From Flavobacterium aestivum (GTDB taxonomy: Bacteria; Bacteroidota; Bacteroidia; Flavobacteriales; Flavobacteriaceae), in NCBI RefSeq assembly GCF_026870175.2, contig NZ_CP113977.2, forward strand, positions 1,612,001 to 1,676,000: 64,000 bases of DNA, written 5' to 3'. The position numbers were made by a program, and so were the translations under genes. How positions within the stretch are numbered: position 1 is the first letter of the stretch; the number at the start of each line of letters is the position of its first letter. Of this stretch, positions 54,721 through 63,817 are shown piece by piece. The notes beneath the pieces were generated by a model. It made no database searches, had not been told where the DNA came from, and saw only the letters and a program-made list of their open reading frames with translations.

Positions 54721-57700
54721 ATGAAAAAAAAGTTATATTATCTTTCATGGCTTAGCATTTTTCTGGTTTCATTTGGAATCAATGCACAAAATACTCAGCC
54801 ACTTATTCAGTCTAAACTCGATGGAACTGTAATTAATAAAATCACAAATCAGCCAGTTTCAGGAGCTTCTGTAAATATTAAAGGGACTACGCACGGAGTA
54901 ATAACAGATACAGAAGGTAAATTTTATTTTCAAACAGGTCAAAAATTTCCATATACATTAATCGTAACTTATATAGGGTATAAAAAAACTGAAGTAATAG
55001 TTGATGGAAATCCAGTTATCATCAATTTGGAGGAAGACCTTCAAGAATTAAATGAGTTGGTAGTTGTAGGGTACGGAGCCCAAAAGAAAAAAGATATCAC
55101 AGGAGCAATAGCCTCGGTTCCAAAAGCAAATCTTAATCAAGTTACCTCTTCGGCAGATAATTTATTGAGAGGAGCTGTACCAGGAGTAGTGGTTACCCAA
55201 AGTTCAGGACGACCGGGAGCTTCTTCGAGTGTTCGCATTAGAGGAGGAAATTCAATTACAGCAGGAAATGAACCGCTTTATGTTGTAGACGGGGTATTGA
55301 TTTACAATGATAACAATAATGGTACGGCAGGAGTGGCTTTAGCAGGAGCAGGAGTCAATGTATTATCAACTATTAATCCAGGTGATATTGAATCTATTGA
55401 AGTATTAAAAGATGCATCTGCAACAGCAATTTATGGATCGCGTGGTGCCAATGGGGTTGTTCTTATTACTACCAAAAAAGGAACCAAAGGGCAAGATATC
55501 ATTTCATATCAAGGTTATTTTGGTGTACAATCAGTATCCAAAAAACTGAATGTACTAGGTGCTTCACAATGGGCAAGCTTGCGTAATGATGTTCAGGCAA
55601 GTATAGGACAAGCGCCTTCATTTACAGCTGAACAAATTGAAGCATTTAAAACATCGGGAAGCTATGACTGGCAGTCAGAAGTTTTTAGAATTGCACCCGT
55701 TCAAAATCATCAATTAACATTTTCAGGTGGAGATGACCGTTCCCGATATGCTGTTTCAGGAAGTTATTTCGATCAGGAAGGAGTTGTAATTGGAACAGAT
55801 TTCAAACGAATTTCTCTTCGTGCCAATTACGAGAGGAATTATTCTCAAAAATTTAAGTTTGGAGTAAACACTAATTTTACCAATTCGATATCGAATGGGG
55901 TTGGAGCCAATAGTTCAGGTAGAGAACCTAGCCCGTTAGTTAGTGCATTGTTGATAGCTCCTGTAGTTCCTATTAGAAATCCTGATGGGAGTTATAATGT
56001 GACGCAGAATCCTTATGCGACTTCCGTAAATGGTTATATTCCAAATCCAATTAATGATTTAGAGAATACTACCAATGAGAACAAAATCAACAGAATTCTG
56101 ACTAGCTTATTTGGGGAGTATAAAATCAACAAAGAAATTACAGCTAAAGTATCCGTTAGCGGTGATGTAATTAATACAAAGCAGAATTATTATGCTCCAT
56201 CCAATACTACCAATGGAGCAGCGAATAAAGGATTGGCTTCTGTTGGTAATAGATTAGTGAGTTCAGTATTGAACGAAAACACTTTGAATTACAATACTCA
56301 TTTTGGGAAGGACCACAAGTTTTCGGCTTTGTTGGGTTATACGCTGCAATATACCAATGGAGAAGTAGTTACAGCAGGAGCCAATAAATTTGTAAATGAT
56401 GCTAACACCTATAATGCTTTACAAGACGGAACGGCTGCCAAGCCATCTAGTGATGCATTCGAAAGTGTATTGAAATCGTGGTTGTCAAGAGCAAATTATT
56501 CTTATAAAGGCCGATATAATTTTACTGCATCACTGCGTGCTGATGGATCATCAAGATTTGGATCGGAATCACTTTGGGGTTATTTCCCATCAGCAGGATT
56601 TTCCTGGAACATTACCGAAGAAGATTTTGCCAAAGATCTTGAAGGAGTAACCGAAGCTAAACTTAGATTAAGCGCTGGGACAACCGGAAATCAGGAAATT
56701 GGAAATTATCTTTCATTGGCTTCAATTGGTTCTGTCAATTATTCTTTTGGTGGTACGATTCAAACAGGATTGGCACCAACTCGTTTGGCAAATCCAGATT
56801 TAAGATGGGAAAAAACGACGCAATATAATATTGGTTTGGATTTATCACTTTTGGACAGAAAAATCAATTTTGTTTTCGATGCGTATTATAAAAAAACAAA
56901 TGATTTGCTTATTAATGTTCCTATTCCGCTTACTTCAGGATATTCTACAGTTCTTCAAAATATTGGAGGGGTTGAAAATAAGGGGATCGAAATTGGTTTG
57001 ATTACAGAAAACATAAAAACAGAAAATTTTTCATGGAATTCAAATCTGGTCTTTTCTGCCAATAAAAATGAAGTGGTAGAAATTGGAAATGGAGTTGACC
57101 AATTCTTTCCAGTAGTTCCAAATGGTTCTTTGTTGCAACAACAACCCGTAACGGTAAAAGTGGGTTCACCTCTAGGAACTTTTTGGGGATACAAGACGAA
57201 TGGTATTTTTCAAACACAGGAAGAAATCAATACACAACCCAAAATAAACAGTCTTGCTAATACCAAAGTGGGAGATAGAAAATATGTTGATACTAATGGT
57301 GATGGAATAATTTCGGCAGCAGACAAAGGGGATCTTGGAAGTTCACAGCCAAAATTTGTTGGTAGTTTCAGTAATACACTTTCTTATAATGATTTTGATT
57401 TACAATTTTCATTTCAGGGAGCTTATGGAGGCAAAGTATTTAATGCTTTAAACCAGCAATTAGAAATCTCTACTCTCGGGACAAATGCCTCGGCAGTTCT
57501 AGAAGATCGTTGGACTCCCACTAATCCAAGTAATGAAATTCCTAGAGCATCAAGTTCTCCTCTGGGAATTGTATCAGAACGATATGTAGAAGATGCTTCT
57601 TTCTTGAGATTAAAACTCATCACTTTTGGATACACATTCCCTAAAAGTCTTTCTTCAAAAATTGGAACAAAGAGTGTAAAATTATATGTGTCAGCCGAAA

Positions 57701-57840
57701 ACCTAATCACTTGGACGAAATACACGGGCTATGATCCAGAGGTGAGTTCTTATGAACAAAACAATTTATATCCCGGAATTGATTTTGGTGCTTATCCAAA
57801 TTCTAAAACATTCATCACGGGAGTGAACGTAACTTTTTAA
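54721..57840 (+). CDS. SusC/RagA-type TonB-linked outer membrane receptor
   Basis: A 1039-aa full-length receptor. It has a signal peptide (about 1-22), a carboxypeptidase-like domain (about 33-110), the TonB-box region ending 'LVVVGYGAQKKKDITGAI', a plug (about 120-240, with 'SVRIRGGNSITAGNEPLYVV' and 'SATAIYGSRGANGVVLITTK') and a barrel closing 'KTFITGVNVTF'. It is the first structural gene after the Cys-codon leader and precedes its SusD and a sulfatase. It probably imports a sulfated organic compound; the ligand is inference from the operon. Confidence 0.95.
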   Translation: MKKKLYYLSWLSIFLVSFGINAQNTQPLIQSKLDGTVINKITNQPVSGASVNIKGTTHGVITDTEGKFYFQTGQKFPYTLIVTYIGYKKTEVIVDGNPVIINLEEDLQELNELVVVGYGAQKKKDITGAIASVPKANLNQVTSSADNLLRGAVPGVVVTQSSGRPGASSSVRIRGGNSITAGNEPLYVVDGVLIYNDNNNGTAGVALAGAGVNVLSTINPGDIESIEVLKDASATAIYGSRGANGVVLITTKKGTKGQDIISYQGYFGVQSVSKKLNVLGASQWASLRNDVQASIGQAPSFTAEQIEAFKTSGSYDWQSEVFRIAPVQNHQLTFSGGDDRSRYAVSGSYFDQEGVVIGTDFKRISLRANYERNYSQKFKFGVNTNFTNSISNGVGANSSGREPSPLVSALLIAPVVPIRNPDGSYNVTQNPYATSVNGYIPNPINDLENTTNENKINRILTSLFGEYKINKEITAKVSVSGDVINTKQNYYAPSNTTNGAANKGLASVGNRLVSSVLNENTLNYNTHFGKDHKFSALLGYTLQYTNGEVVTAGANKFVNDANTYNALQDGTAAKPSSDAFESVLKSWLSRANYSYKGRYNFTASLRADGSSRFGSESLWGYFPSAGFSWNITEEDFAKDLEGVTEAKLRLSAGTTGNQEIGNYLSLASIGSVNYSFGGTIQTGLAPTRLANPDLRWEKTTQYNIGLDLSLLDRKINFVFDAYYKKTNDLLINVPIPLTSGYSTVLQNIGGVENKGIEIGLITENIKTENFSWNSNLVFSANKNEVVEIGNGVDQFFPVVPNGSLLQQQPVTVKVGSPLGTFWGYKTNGIFQTQEEINTQPKINSLANTKVGDRKYVDTNGDGIISAADKGDLGSSQPKFVGSFSNTLSYNDFDLQFSFQGAYGGKVFNALNQQLEISTLGTNASAVLEDRWTPTNPSNEIPRASSSPLGIVSERYVEDASFLRLKLITFGYTFPKSLSSKIGTKSVKLYVSAENLITWTKYTGYDPEVSSYEQNNLYPGIDFGAYPNSKTFITGVNVTF

Positions 57841-57934
57841 GTAAAATAAAAAAATAAAAGATGAAATGAGCATGGACGCAAATGGGTTATAAATGCCAAT
57901 GTCGATATGCGAATTACATATAACTTTTACATAT

Positions 57935-59404
57935 ATGAAAAAGATAATAACATACCTATTAAGTGCCACTATATTAGTATCGTGCACCGAGCTGGAGGTA
58001 ACGCCAACCTCCTTTATAACCGAAGAGAATTTCTTCAAAACTCAGGATGATGCCGTGGCGAGTGTAACAGCAGTTTATGCCTCTTTGAGTCTAGATCCGG
58101 GAGAACAGAGTCTATTTGGGAGAAATCTTTATTTCTTGACAGATATGGCTTCTGATTATGCTGCGGCAGGAGTTTCGGCTACGAATCCGCAAGTGAGGGC
58201 TTTAAGTAGTTTGACCCATGATGCCACTACGGATCGTGTTCAAGTGGCTTGGCGCCAAATTTATAATGGAATAAACAGAGCTAATGTAGCGATTGACAAT
58301 ATTCCTAAAACTTCAGGTTCTGATGTTGTAAAAACCAGATTGATTAATGAAGCCAAATTCATCAGAGCATTATTATACTTTCAGGCAGTTCGCCTTTGGG
58401 GAGGAGTTCCAATTACTTTACATGAGCCAACCTCCATTCAATTGGAGAGTTTAAAATCAAAAAGAGCAACTGTAAATGAGGTATATGCTCAAATTATTTC
58501 GGATTTAACAGCAGCAGAAAGTTTACCGACAATTTATCCTGCCAATGAAGCCGGACGAGCAACTTCGGGTGCAGCAAAAGCGATTTTGACCAAAGTGTAT
58601 TTGACTAGGAAGGATTGGCCAAATGCAATTCTTAAAGCCAAGGAAGTGATTAATGGTGGATACGGATATGCACTTTTTGAAAATTTTGCTGACATATTTA
58701 ATAAAACAAAAAAGAACGGAAAAGAGCACATTTTTTCAGTTCAGTTCGAGCCTAATCAAGCAGGAAATGGTTCCAGCGGAAGCACTTTTCAGGCAACTTC
58801 TTTCACCGGATTTACAGCGACAGAACCCGCAGATATCATTTCGGATGTAGCCTTGTTTTATGATATTTATGCAGCAGGAGATACCCGAAGAGATGTGAGT
58901 TATAAAAAGCAATTATTGAATCCGGCTACCGGAACGCTTTATACATTTCCGAAACCCATTTTTAGTAAATATTTAGACCTTACCAATTTAGCAACGCCAG
59001 GAAATGTAGCTATTAATTTTCCACTCATTCGCTATGCCGATATCCTTTTGTCTTTTGCGGAAGCGACCAATGAACAAAGCGGACCAACAGCAGAAGCTCT
59101 AGAAGCTGTGAATCAGGTAAGAAGAAGAGCATTTGGAAAACCAATCTTTACTCCGGATGCTACGGTGGATTTGATAGGACTTACAAATGTTCAGCTAAGA
59201 GCGGCAATCCGAGAAGAACGCAAAAAAGAATTTGTTCAGGAAGGACAACGTTGGTTTGATTTGGTTCGTTGGGGAACACTGGTTAGCGAAGTAAAAAAAG
59301 TAACTGCTAAAAACTCAGTTTCGGAAAGAAACAATTTGTACCCAATACCTCAAAGTGAGCGAAATATTGACCCTGTAGGGTTGCCACAAAATACAGGTTA
59401 TTAA
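57935..59404 (+). CDS. SusD/RagB-family outer membrane lipoprotein
   Basis: A 489-aa lipoprotein. I start it at 57935 because that Met gives a normal signal peptide with lipobox 'ILVSC' (Cys17); an upstream in-frame ATG would add 14 atypical residues. The family start 'TPTSFITEENFFKTQDDAVA' and the end 'LYPIPQSERNIDPVGLPQNTGY' in pieces are standard SusD. It is the surface partner of the SusC upstream, and the sulfatase follows 19 nt later. Confidence 0.94.
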   Translation: MKKIITYLLSATILVSCTELEVTPTSFITEENFFKTQDDAVASVTAVYASLSLDPGEQSLFGRNLYFLTDMASDYAAAGVSATNPQVRALSSLTHDATTDRVQVAWRQIYNGINRANVAIDNIPKTSGSDVVKTRLINEAKFIRALLYFQAVRLWGGVPITLHEPTSIQLESLKSKRATVNEVYAQIISDLTAAESLPTIYPANEAGRATSGAAKAILTKVYLTRKDWPNAILKAKEVINGGYGYALFENFADIFNKTKKNGKEHIFSVQFEPNQAGNGSSGSTFQATSFTGFTATEPADIISDVALFYDIYAAGDTRRDVSYKKQLLNPATGTLYTFPKPIFSKYLDLTNLATPGNVAINFPLIRYADILLSFAEATNEQSGPTAEALEAVNQVRRRAFGKPIFTPDATVDLIGLTNVQLRAAIREERKKEFVQEGQRWFDLVRWGTLVSEVKKVTAKNSVSERNNLYPIPQSERNIDPVGLPQNTGY

Positions 59405-59423
59405 TCTATTAAACTATAAAAAA

Positions 59424-61343
59424 ATGAAAAATTTTAAACTCAATTGGAAAATCAAGAGCCCTCAAAATGGGCTATTAGTTATTGCTTTGTTTGTCGCACA
59501 ATTTGGCTTTGCCCAAAATAAACCAGATGCGAACTATAAAGGCGTTATCGGTAAAACATTGGCTGACTCCAAGGAATATTGGCCAGAACCTGTAAGAGCA
59601 CCTGCGGGTGCACCCAATATAGTTTGGATTTTACTGGATGATGTAGGATTTGGAGCCTCCAGTGCTTTTGGAGGTTTAATACAAACGCCAACTTTTGATG
59701 CGTTGGCCAATAATGGATTGCGTTATACCAATTTTCACACCACAGCAATTTGCGCCCCAACTCGTGCAGCATTATTAACGGGTAGAAATTCAGGAAAAGC
59801 TCATGTTAGCGGCTTCTCACACACCGTTCTTTCGGCTGGTTTTCCGGGTTGGGACGGAAGAATCCCATCAGATAAAGGAACGGTTGCTGAAATATTAAGA
59901 GAGAATGGGTATAACACTTTTGCAGTGGGTAAATATGGGGTAACTCCAGATGAGGATGCTACTGATGCAGGTCCTTTTGACCGCTGGCCTACAGGGAAAG
60001 GATTCGATCATTTCTTTGGATTCTTAGGATCGCAGACAGATCAGTATAAACCTGATTTGGTAGAAGATCAGGCACATGTAAAACCAGACGGAAGACATTT
60101 GACTGATCAAATTACCGATAAAGCTATTGGCTATATTCAAAGACAACAAAAAGCAGCACCGGGAAAACCATTCTTTCTGTACTACGCACCAGGAGCAGTT
60201 CATGCACCACATCAGGTAGAAGCTTCTTGGAGTGATGCTTATAAAGGGAAATTTGACGAAGGTTGGGATGTATATCGCGAAAAAGTATTGGCAAATCAAA
60301 AGAAATTAGGAGTAATCCCTACCAATGCCGTATTGCCGGAACGTAATGCACTTATTACCGAGTGGAAAAAACTAACTCCAGACCAAAAGAAAGTGTATAC
60401 AAGATTCATGGAAGTGTATGCGGGATATCTTACCTATACTGATCACGAAATTGGTAGAGTGGTGAATTACTTGAAAGAAAGCAATCAATTGGATAATACT
60501 CTGATTTTTGTAGCTATCGGTGATAATGGAGCCAGTAAAGAAGGTACTTTGCAGGGAACAATAAGCCAAAACCTTTTTGCTAAAGGGGTGTCCGATGAAC
60601 AAAATCTTCAGGATAATTTGAATAATATAGGAGAAATAGGTACTGCAAAAGGCTTGAATACCAACTATCCATTAGGTTGGGCACAAGCTACCAATACCCC
60701 TTTTAAAAATTGGAAACAAGATGCACATTCAGAAGGAGGAACGCGCAATCCGTTGATTGTTTTTTATCCAAAAGGGATTAAGGAAAAAGGAGGAATCAGA
60801 AACCAATATAGCCACGTAACGGATATACTTCCTACTACATTGGATATTGCCGGAATCAAAGCACCAGAAACGATTAGGGAAATCAAGCAAGATAAAATTC
60901 AAGGTTCATCTCTATATGCTTCGTTGAATGATGCTAAAGCCGAATCGTTACACAAAGTGCAGTATTACTATATTTTCGGAAACAGAGCTATTTACAAAGA
61001 GGGTTGGAAAGCAGCTGCAGCACACCTTCCGGATTCATTTGCATTAAAAAGTTCAATAGGTAAAGGTGAAGCTCCAAAACCAACCAATTTTGATACCGAT
61101 GTTTGGGAGTTGTACAATTTAAACGAAGATTTAAACGAACGCGTAAACTTGGCTCAAAAATATCCTGAAAAATTGGCTGAGCTTAAAAAATTGTTTGATG
61201 AGCAAGCCAAAGAAAATAATTTGTATCCGTTGATTGATTGGCAAGATGTATTGGGTAGAAAAATACATAATGCTAGTGGAGACAAAAATCAAAATCTTCA
61301 GGAATTGATTCATAAAGGAGCACAATCCGGAAGCAGTAATTAA
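59424..61343 (+). CDS. Exported sulfatase, AtsA-like arylsulfatase group
   Basis: A 639-aa alkaline-phosphatase-fold sulfatase with signal peptide (about 1-31). The metal site starts 'ILLDDVGFGASSAFGG' (Asp72, Asp73). The formylglycine site is Cys110-Ala-Pro-Thr-Arg114 ('ICAPTRAALLTGRN'). The 'GDNGAS' ligands and 'VGKYG' are also present. The region before the first metal ligands resembles Pseudomonas-type AtsA arylsulfatases, which hydrolyse sulfate esters to obtain sulfur. The Cys must be oxidised to formylglycine; no maturase is encoded in the window (GldK is a structural FGE homologue). Confidence 0.94.
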   Translation: MKNFKLNWKIKSPQNGLLVIALFVAQFGFAQNKPDANYKGVIGKTLADSKEYWPEPVRAPAGAPNIVWILLDDVGFGASSAFGGLIQTPTFDALANNGLRYTNFHTTAICAPTRAALLTGRNSGKAHVSGFSHTVLSAGFPGWDGRIPSDKGTVAEILRENGYNTFAVGKYGVTPDEDATDAGPFDRWPTGKGFDHFFGFLGSQTDQYKPDLVEDQAHVKPDGRHLTDQITDKAIGYIQRQQKAAPGKPFFLYYAPGAVHAPHQVEASWSDAYKGKFDEGWDVYREKVLANQKKLGVIPTNAVLPERNALITEWKKLTPDQKKVYTRFMEVYAGYLTYTDHEIGRVVNYLKESNQLDNTLIFVAIGDNGASKEGTLQGTISQNLFAKGVSDEQNLQDNLNNIGEIGTAKGLNTNYPLGWAQATNTPFKNWKQDAHSEGGTRNPLIVFYPKGIKEKGGIRNQYSHVTDILPTTLDIAGIKAPETIREIKQDKIQGSSLYASLNDAKAESLHKVQYYYIFGNRAIYKEGWKAAAAHLPDSFALKSSIGKGEAPKPTNFDTDVWELYNLNEDLNERVNLAQKYPEKLAELKKLFDEQAKENNLYPLIDWQDVLGRKIHNASGDKNQNLQELIHKGAQSGSSN

Positions 61344-61351
61344 GAGTTTGG

Positions 61352-61384
61352 AGACCTAACAGGTTTTTAAAACCTGTTAGGTCT
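61352..61384. repeat. 33-bp perfect palindrome inside the sulfatase operon
   Basis: A 15-bp inverted repeat (61352-61366 with 61370-61384) around a 3-nt centre. There is no T run, so it is unlikely to be a simple terminator. Its position between the sulfatase gene and the 39-aa gene and its perfect symmetry suggest a dispersed palindromic repeat or an mRNA processing element. Confidence 0.75.
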
Positions 61385-61436
61385 AATCAGGAGTATAGCT
61401 TTAATTGTTATGCACTAATCATAAATCATTAAAAAA

Positions 61437-61556
61437 ATGAAACGAGTAGATTATCAAACAATAGGAAAGAAGATTATCGTCGGGGTGATTGTCTTTATAG
61501 TGCCACTAGCCATTTTGGCTGGCGGTTTAGCATTAGTAAATTATATTTTAAAATAA
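61437..61556 (+). CDS. 39-aa single-pass membrane peptide
   Basis: A short frame, ATG at 61437 and TAA at 61554-61556. It has a charged N-terminus (MKRVDYQTIGKK) and one hydrophobic helix (about 13-34) with a short tail (NYILK). It starts in the gap after the sulfatase gene and ends 6 nt before the hydroxylase gene, as expected for a real operon member. It may be a small subunit or stabiliser of the membrane hydroxylase. No family recognised. Confidence 0.65.
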   Translation: MKRVDYQTIGKKIIVGVIVFIVPLAILAGGLALVNYILK

Positions 61557-61562
61557 GAAATC

Positions 61563-62630
61563 ATGGCAATAGATCAAAATTTAAAAAGAAAACTAACAAG
61601 AGACTTAAGCATTAGTCTTTTGATTTACACCTTGCCGGTATTGGCAATCTATCTTTATTTTAAGTTAAGCAATGGTATCGTAACAGAATCACAGCTTACA
61701 TTACCATCATTTTTAGAATTTGTAAAACCTGCATTCCAAAATATTCGAACATGGGGTTTGATTGCTTTTATGCTCGTTTTAGGAGTCATAGAATTTGCAG
61801 CAGGTTTGTATGATGACCAATGGACAGGAACGGAACGCAAAATTGATATCATTTGTTTTTTAGCTCCAAAGTTGCTTTTACCGCCCGTAATTGCTTTTTT
61901 TAGCTTGACAGTTTTACCTTTTTTAATTCCAAATCTTGAAAATACACTTTCATGGGTTCCGTTTTGGGGAGGATTTTTTCTGATTGCGGTTGCAGATGAT
62001 TTAACGCAATATTGGTACCATCGTTTGCATCATCAAGTACCGTTTTTATGGCGTTTTCATAGAACACATCATTCGGCTCCGTATATGGGAATGGCGATGG
62101 CTTCAAGACAAAATTTTATTTATACCGTGTTTTTCTCCCAAATTTATTTGACGGCTACATTGACTTACTTAGGCTTAGGATTGCCAGCTTTGTTTGTTAC
62201 CGTTATAAAAAGTTTTATCACCTTGGGAGCACATTCCAGTATAGCTTGGGACAAACCGTTTTATAAATACAAAGCATTACACCCGATAGCATGGGTTTTG
62301 GAACGTTTGATTTCGACTCCAGCAACGCATCATGCGCATCATGCTGATACAAGCGGTGACGGAGTAGGTCATTTTAAGGGAAACTTTGGGAATATGTTTT
62401 TCCTGTGGGATGTGATTTTTGGAACGGGTTTAATCACTCGAAAATTCCCTGAATCATACGGTACGAAATCATATAAAAGCGAAGAATGGTATGCACAATT
62501 TCTTTGGCCTATATTCAAGTCTAAAAAAGAGGGAAGTCCATTAGTAGAGGGTGTACTTGCGTTGCCAATTTCTCAAAAAAGAGATATTGTTCCAACGAAT
62601 CAAAGTTATTATGAACCATTACAATCTTAA
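61563..62630 (+). CDS. Sterol desaturase/fatty acid hydroxylase-family membrane di-iron oxygenase
   Basis: A 355-aa polytopic membrane protein with the eight-plus-histidine set of the family: HRLHH (153-157), HRTHH (166-170), His224 and HHAHH (256-260). These bind a di-iron centre that uses O2 to hydroxylate or desaturate lipids, or to cleave ether bonds. Several hydrophobic segments precede the first motif. Membership of a sulfatase operon is unusual. It may act on the desulfated product or make a lipid needed for uptake. It is 6 nt from both neighbours. Confidence 0.9.
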   Translation: MAIDQNLKRKLTRDLSISLLIYTLPVLAIYLYFKLSNGIVTESQLTLPSFLEFVKPAFQNIRTWGLIAFMLVLGVIEFAAGLYDDQWTGTERKIDIICFLAPKLLLPPVIAFFSLTVLPFLIPNLENTLSWVPFWGGFFLIAVADDLTQYWYHRLHHQVPFLWRFHRTHHSAPYMGMAMASRQNFIYTVFFSQIYLTATLTYLGLGLPALFVTVIKSFITLGAHSSIAWDKPFYKYKALHPIAWVLERLISTPATHHAHHADTSGDGVGHFKGNFGNMFFLWDVIFGTGLITRKFPESYGTKSYKSEEWYAQFLWPIFKSKKEGSPLVEGVLALPISQKRDIVPTNQSYYEPLQS

Positions 62631-62636
62631 AGTATT

Positions 62637-63353
62637 ATGAAAAATAGAACATTAAAAAAAAGTATTACAGCAGTAGTCTTGCTGTTAGGAATTGTTGGTT
62701 TGGCTCAAAATCAACAAATAACATTGCCTTTGGATTCTTTTTACACGAAAATTAAGAGTGAAAAAAATCCACAGCTAATAGACGCTCGAAGTCCCGAAGA
62801 GTTTGCGTTAAACCATATTGATGGTGCGGTTAATTTTAATCTGCAAACGGAAAATTATGCAAAATATGTAGCTTCATTAGATAAATCAAAACCAGTATTT
62901 ATTTATTCAATCAACATAGGAAGAAGTGGGGCATTGGCAAAAGAGTTATTAAAAAATGGTTTCTCGGAAGTGCATGATTTAGAAGGAGGAATAGCCAATT
63001 GGATTGGAGGAGGAAAGCCCTTTTATTCTAATTCAAAAAGTAAACTGTCATTAGCAGATTATAAAAAAATCATTGCAGAGAACGATTTCGTTTTGGTCGA
63101 TATTGGTTCGCAATATTGTGGTGCCTGCAAAAAAGTGAAACCTGTTTTAGAAAACATCAAAGCTCAGTATGGATCACATCTAAAAATTATAGAAATAGAT
63201 TTAGAAGATAATCCGCAAGTTATAGCTGATTTAAAAACGGTAAACGTATTCCCGTATTTGATCTTATACAGAAAGGGGAGAATTGCTTTCAAGAAAGAAG
63301 GTTTGGGGGATTTAAAAAATGATGTTGATGTGGCTTTGGTACAAAATAATTAA
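62637..63353 (+). CDS. Exported rhodanese-thioredoxin fusion with a rhodanese lacking its cysteine
   Basis: A 238-aa protein with signal peptide (about 1-23). Residues about 28-130 are a rhodanese domain ('LIDARSPEEFALNHIDGAVNF' in parts, 'DLEGGIANWIGGGKPF'). The active-site loop reads 'IYSINIGRSG', with Ser91 where the catalytic persulfide Cys normally is. Residues about 135-235 are a thioredoxin domain with CGAC (161-164). The thioredoxin should be redox-active in the periplasm, while the rhodanese half probably only binds. It is the last gene of the sulfatase operon. Confidence 0.9.
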   Translation: MKNRTLKKSITAVVLLLGIVGLAQNQQITLPLDSFYTKIKSEKNPQLIDARSPEEFALNHIDGAVNFNLQTENYAKYVASLDKSKPVFIYSINIGRSGALAKELLKNGFSEVHDLEGGIANWIGGGKPFYSNSKSKLSLADYKKIIAENDFVLVDIGSQYCGACKKVKPVLENIKAQYGSHLKIIEIDLEDNPQVIADLKTVNVFPYLILYRKGRIAFKKEGLGDLKNDVDVALVQNN

Positions 63354-63453
63354 ATAAAACAGTCATCAATAGTCTCAATAGCTATTTGTAAAGAATATTG
63401 TAATTCTAACCATTTTATGATAGTTAAGTATGATAGACTTTCAATTTTCCTTG

Positions 63454-63507
63454 TAATGTAATAGTAATGTAATAGTAATGTAATAGTAATGTAATAGTAA
63501 TGTAATA
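63454..63507. repeat. 11-bp tandem repeat, five copies
   Basis: The unit TAATGTAATAG is repeated four times exactly (63454-63497), then once more for 10 of 11 bases. It lies in the 460-nt gap downstream of the operon. Such an array can vary in copy number between strains. Confidence 0.92.
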
Positions 63508-63671
63508 ATATTTTAGCTATTGGGACGATGGATGATGACGAATGGGAAGTAAGAAAATAACTCAGGAAGGAGAAAAAAAATCTGAGGTTGTAAGAGGTAA
63601 TTAATTGGGCTTGTAAGAATGAATAGAGTTAGTTTGTTGATTAACAAGGTTTAGTTTTTTTTGATAGTTGG

Positions 63672-63709
63672 GCCCCGTAATTTAGATTTTAAATTATGGG
63701 GCTTTTTTT
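63672..63709 (+). terminator. Terminator downstream of the sulfatase operon
   Basis: A 12-bp stem (63672-63683 with 63691-63702, one G-U pair), 7-nt loop and seven Ts. It is about 320 nt beyond the last gene of the operon, so the transcript may include the tandem repeat. Confidence 0.88.
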
Positions 63710-63764
63710 GTAAGATATGTAGTTGTTAAAATAATTATTATGTTAATTTATCGATTTTATCTTG

Positions 63765-63793
63765 TTTGTTAGCGGAGTTTTTAAGTACTTTTG
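63765..63793 (+). promoter_or_regulatory. Promoter of the second LRR gene
   Basis: TTTG (63765-63768), 17-nt spacer, TACTTTTG (63786-63793), 24 nt before the start codon. Confidence 0.7.
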
Positions 63794-63817
63794 GGCAATA
63801 AATTCTAAACAAAGTAA

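Noticed and set aside
57893..57934. Upstream ATG for the second susD gene
   Set aside because: The 14 added residues precede a complete lipoprotein signal peptide; the Met at 57935 is the better start.
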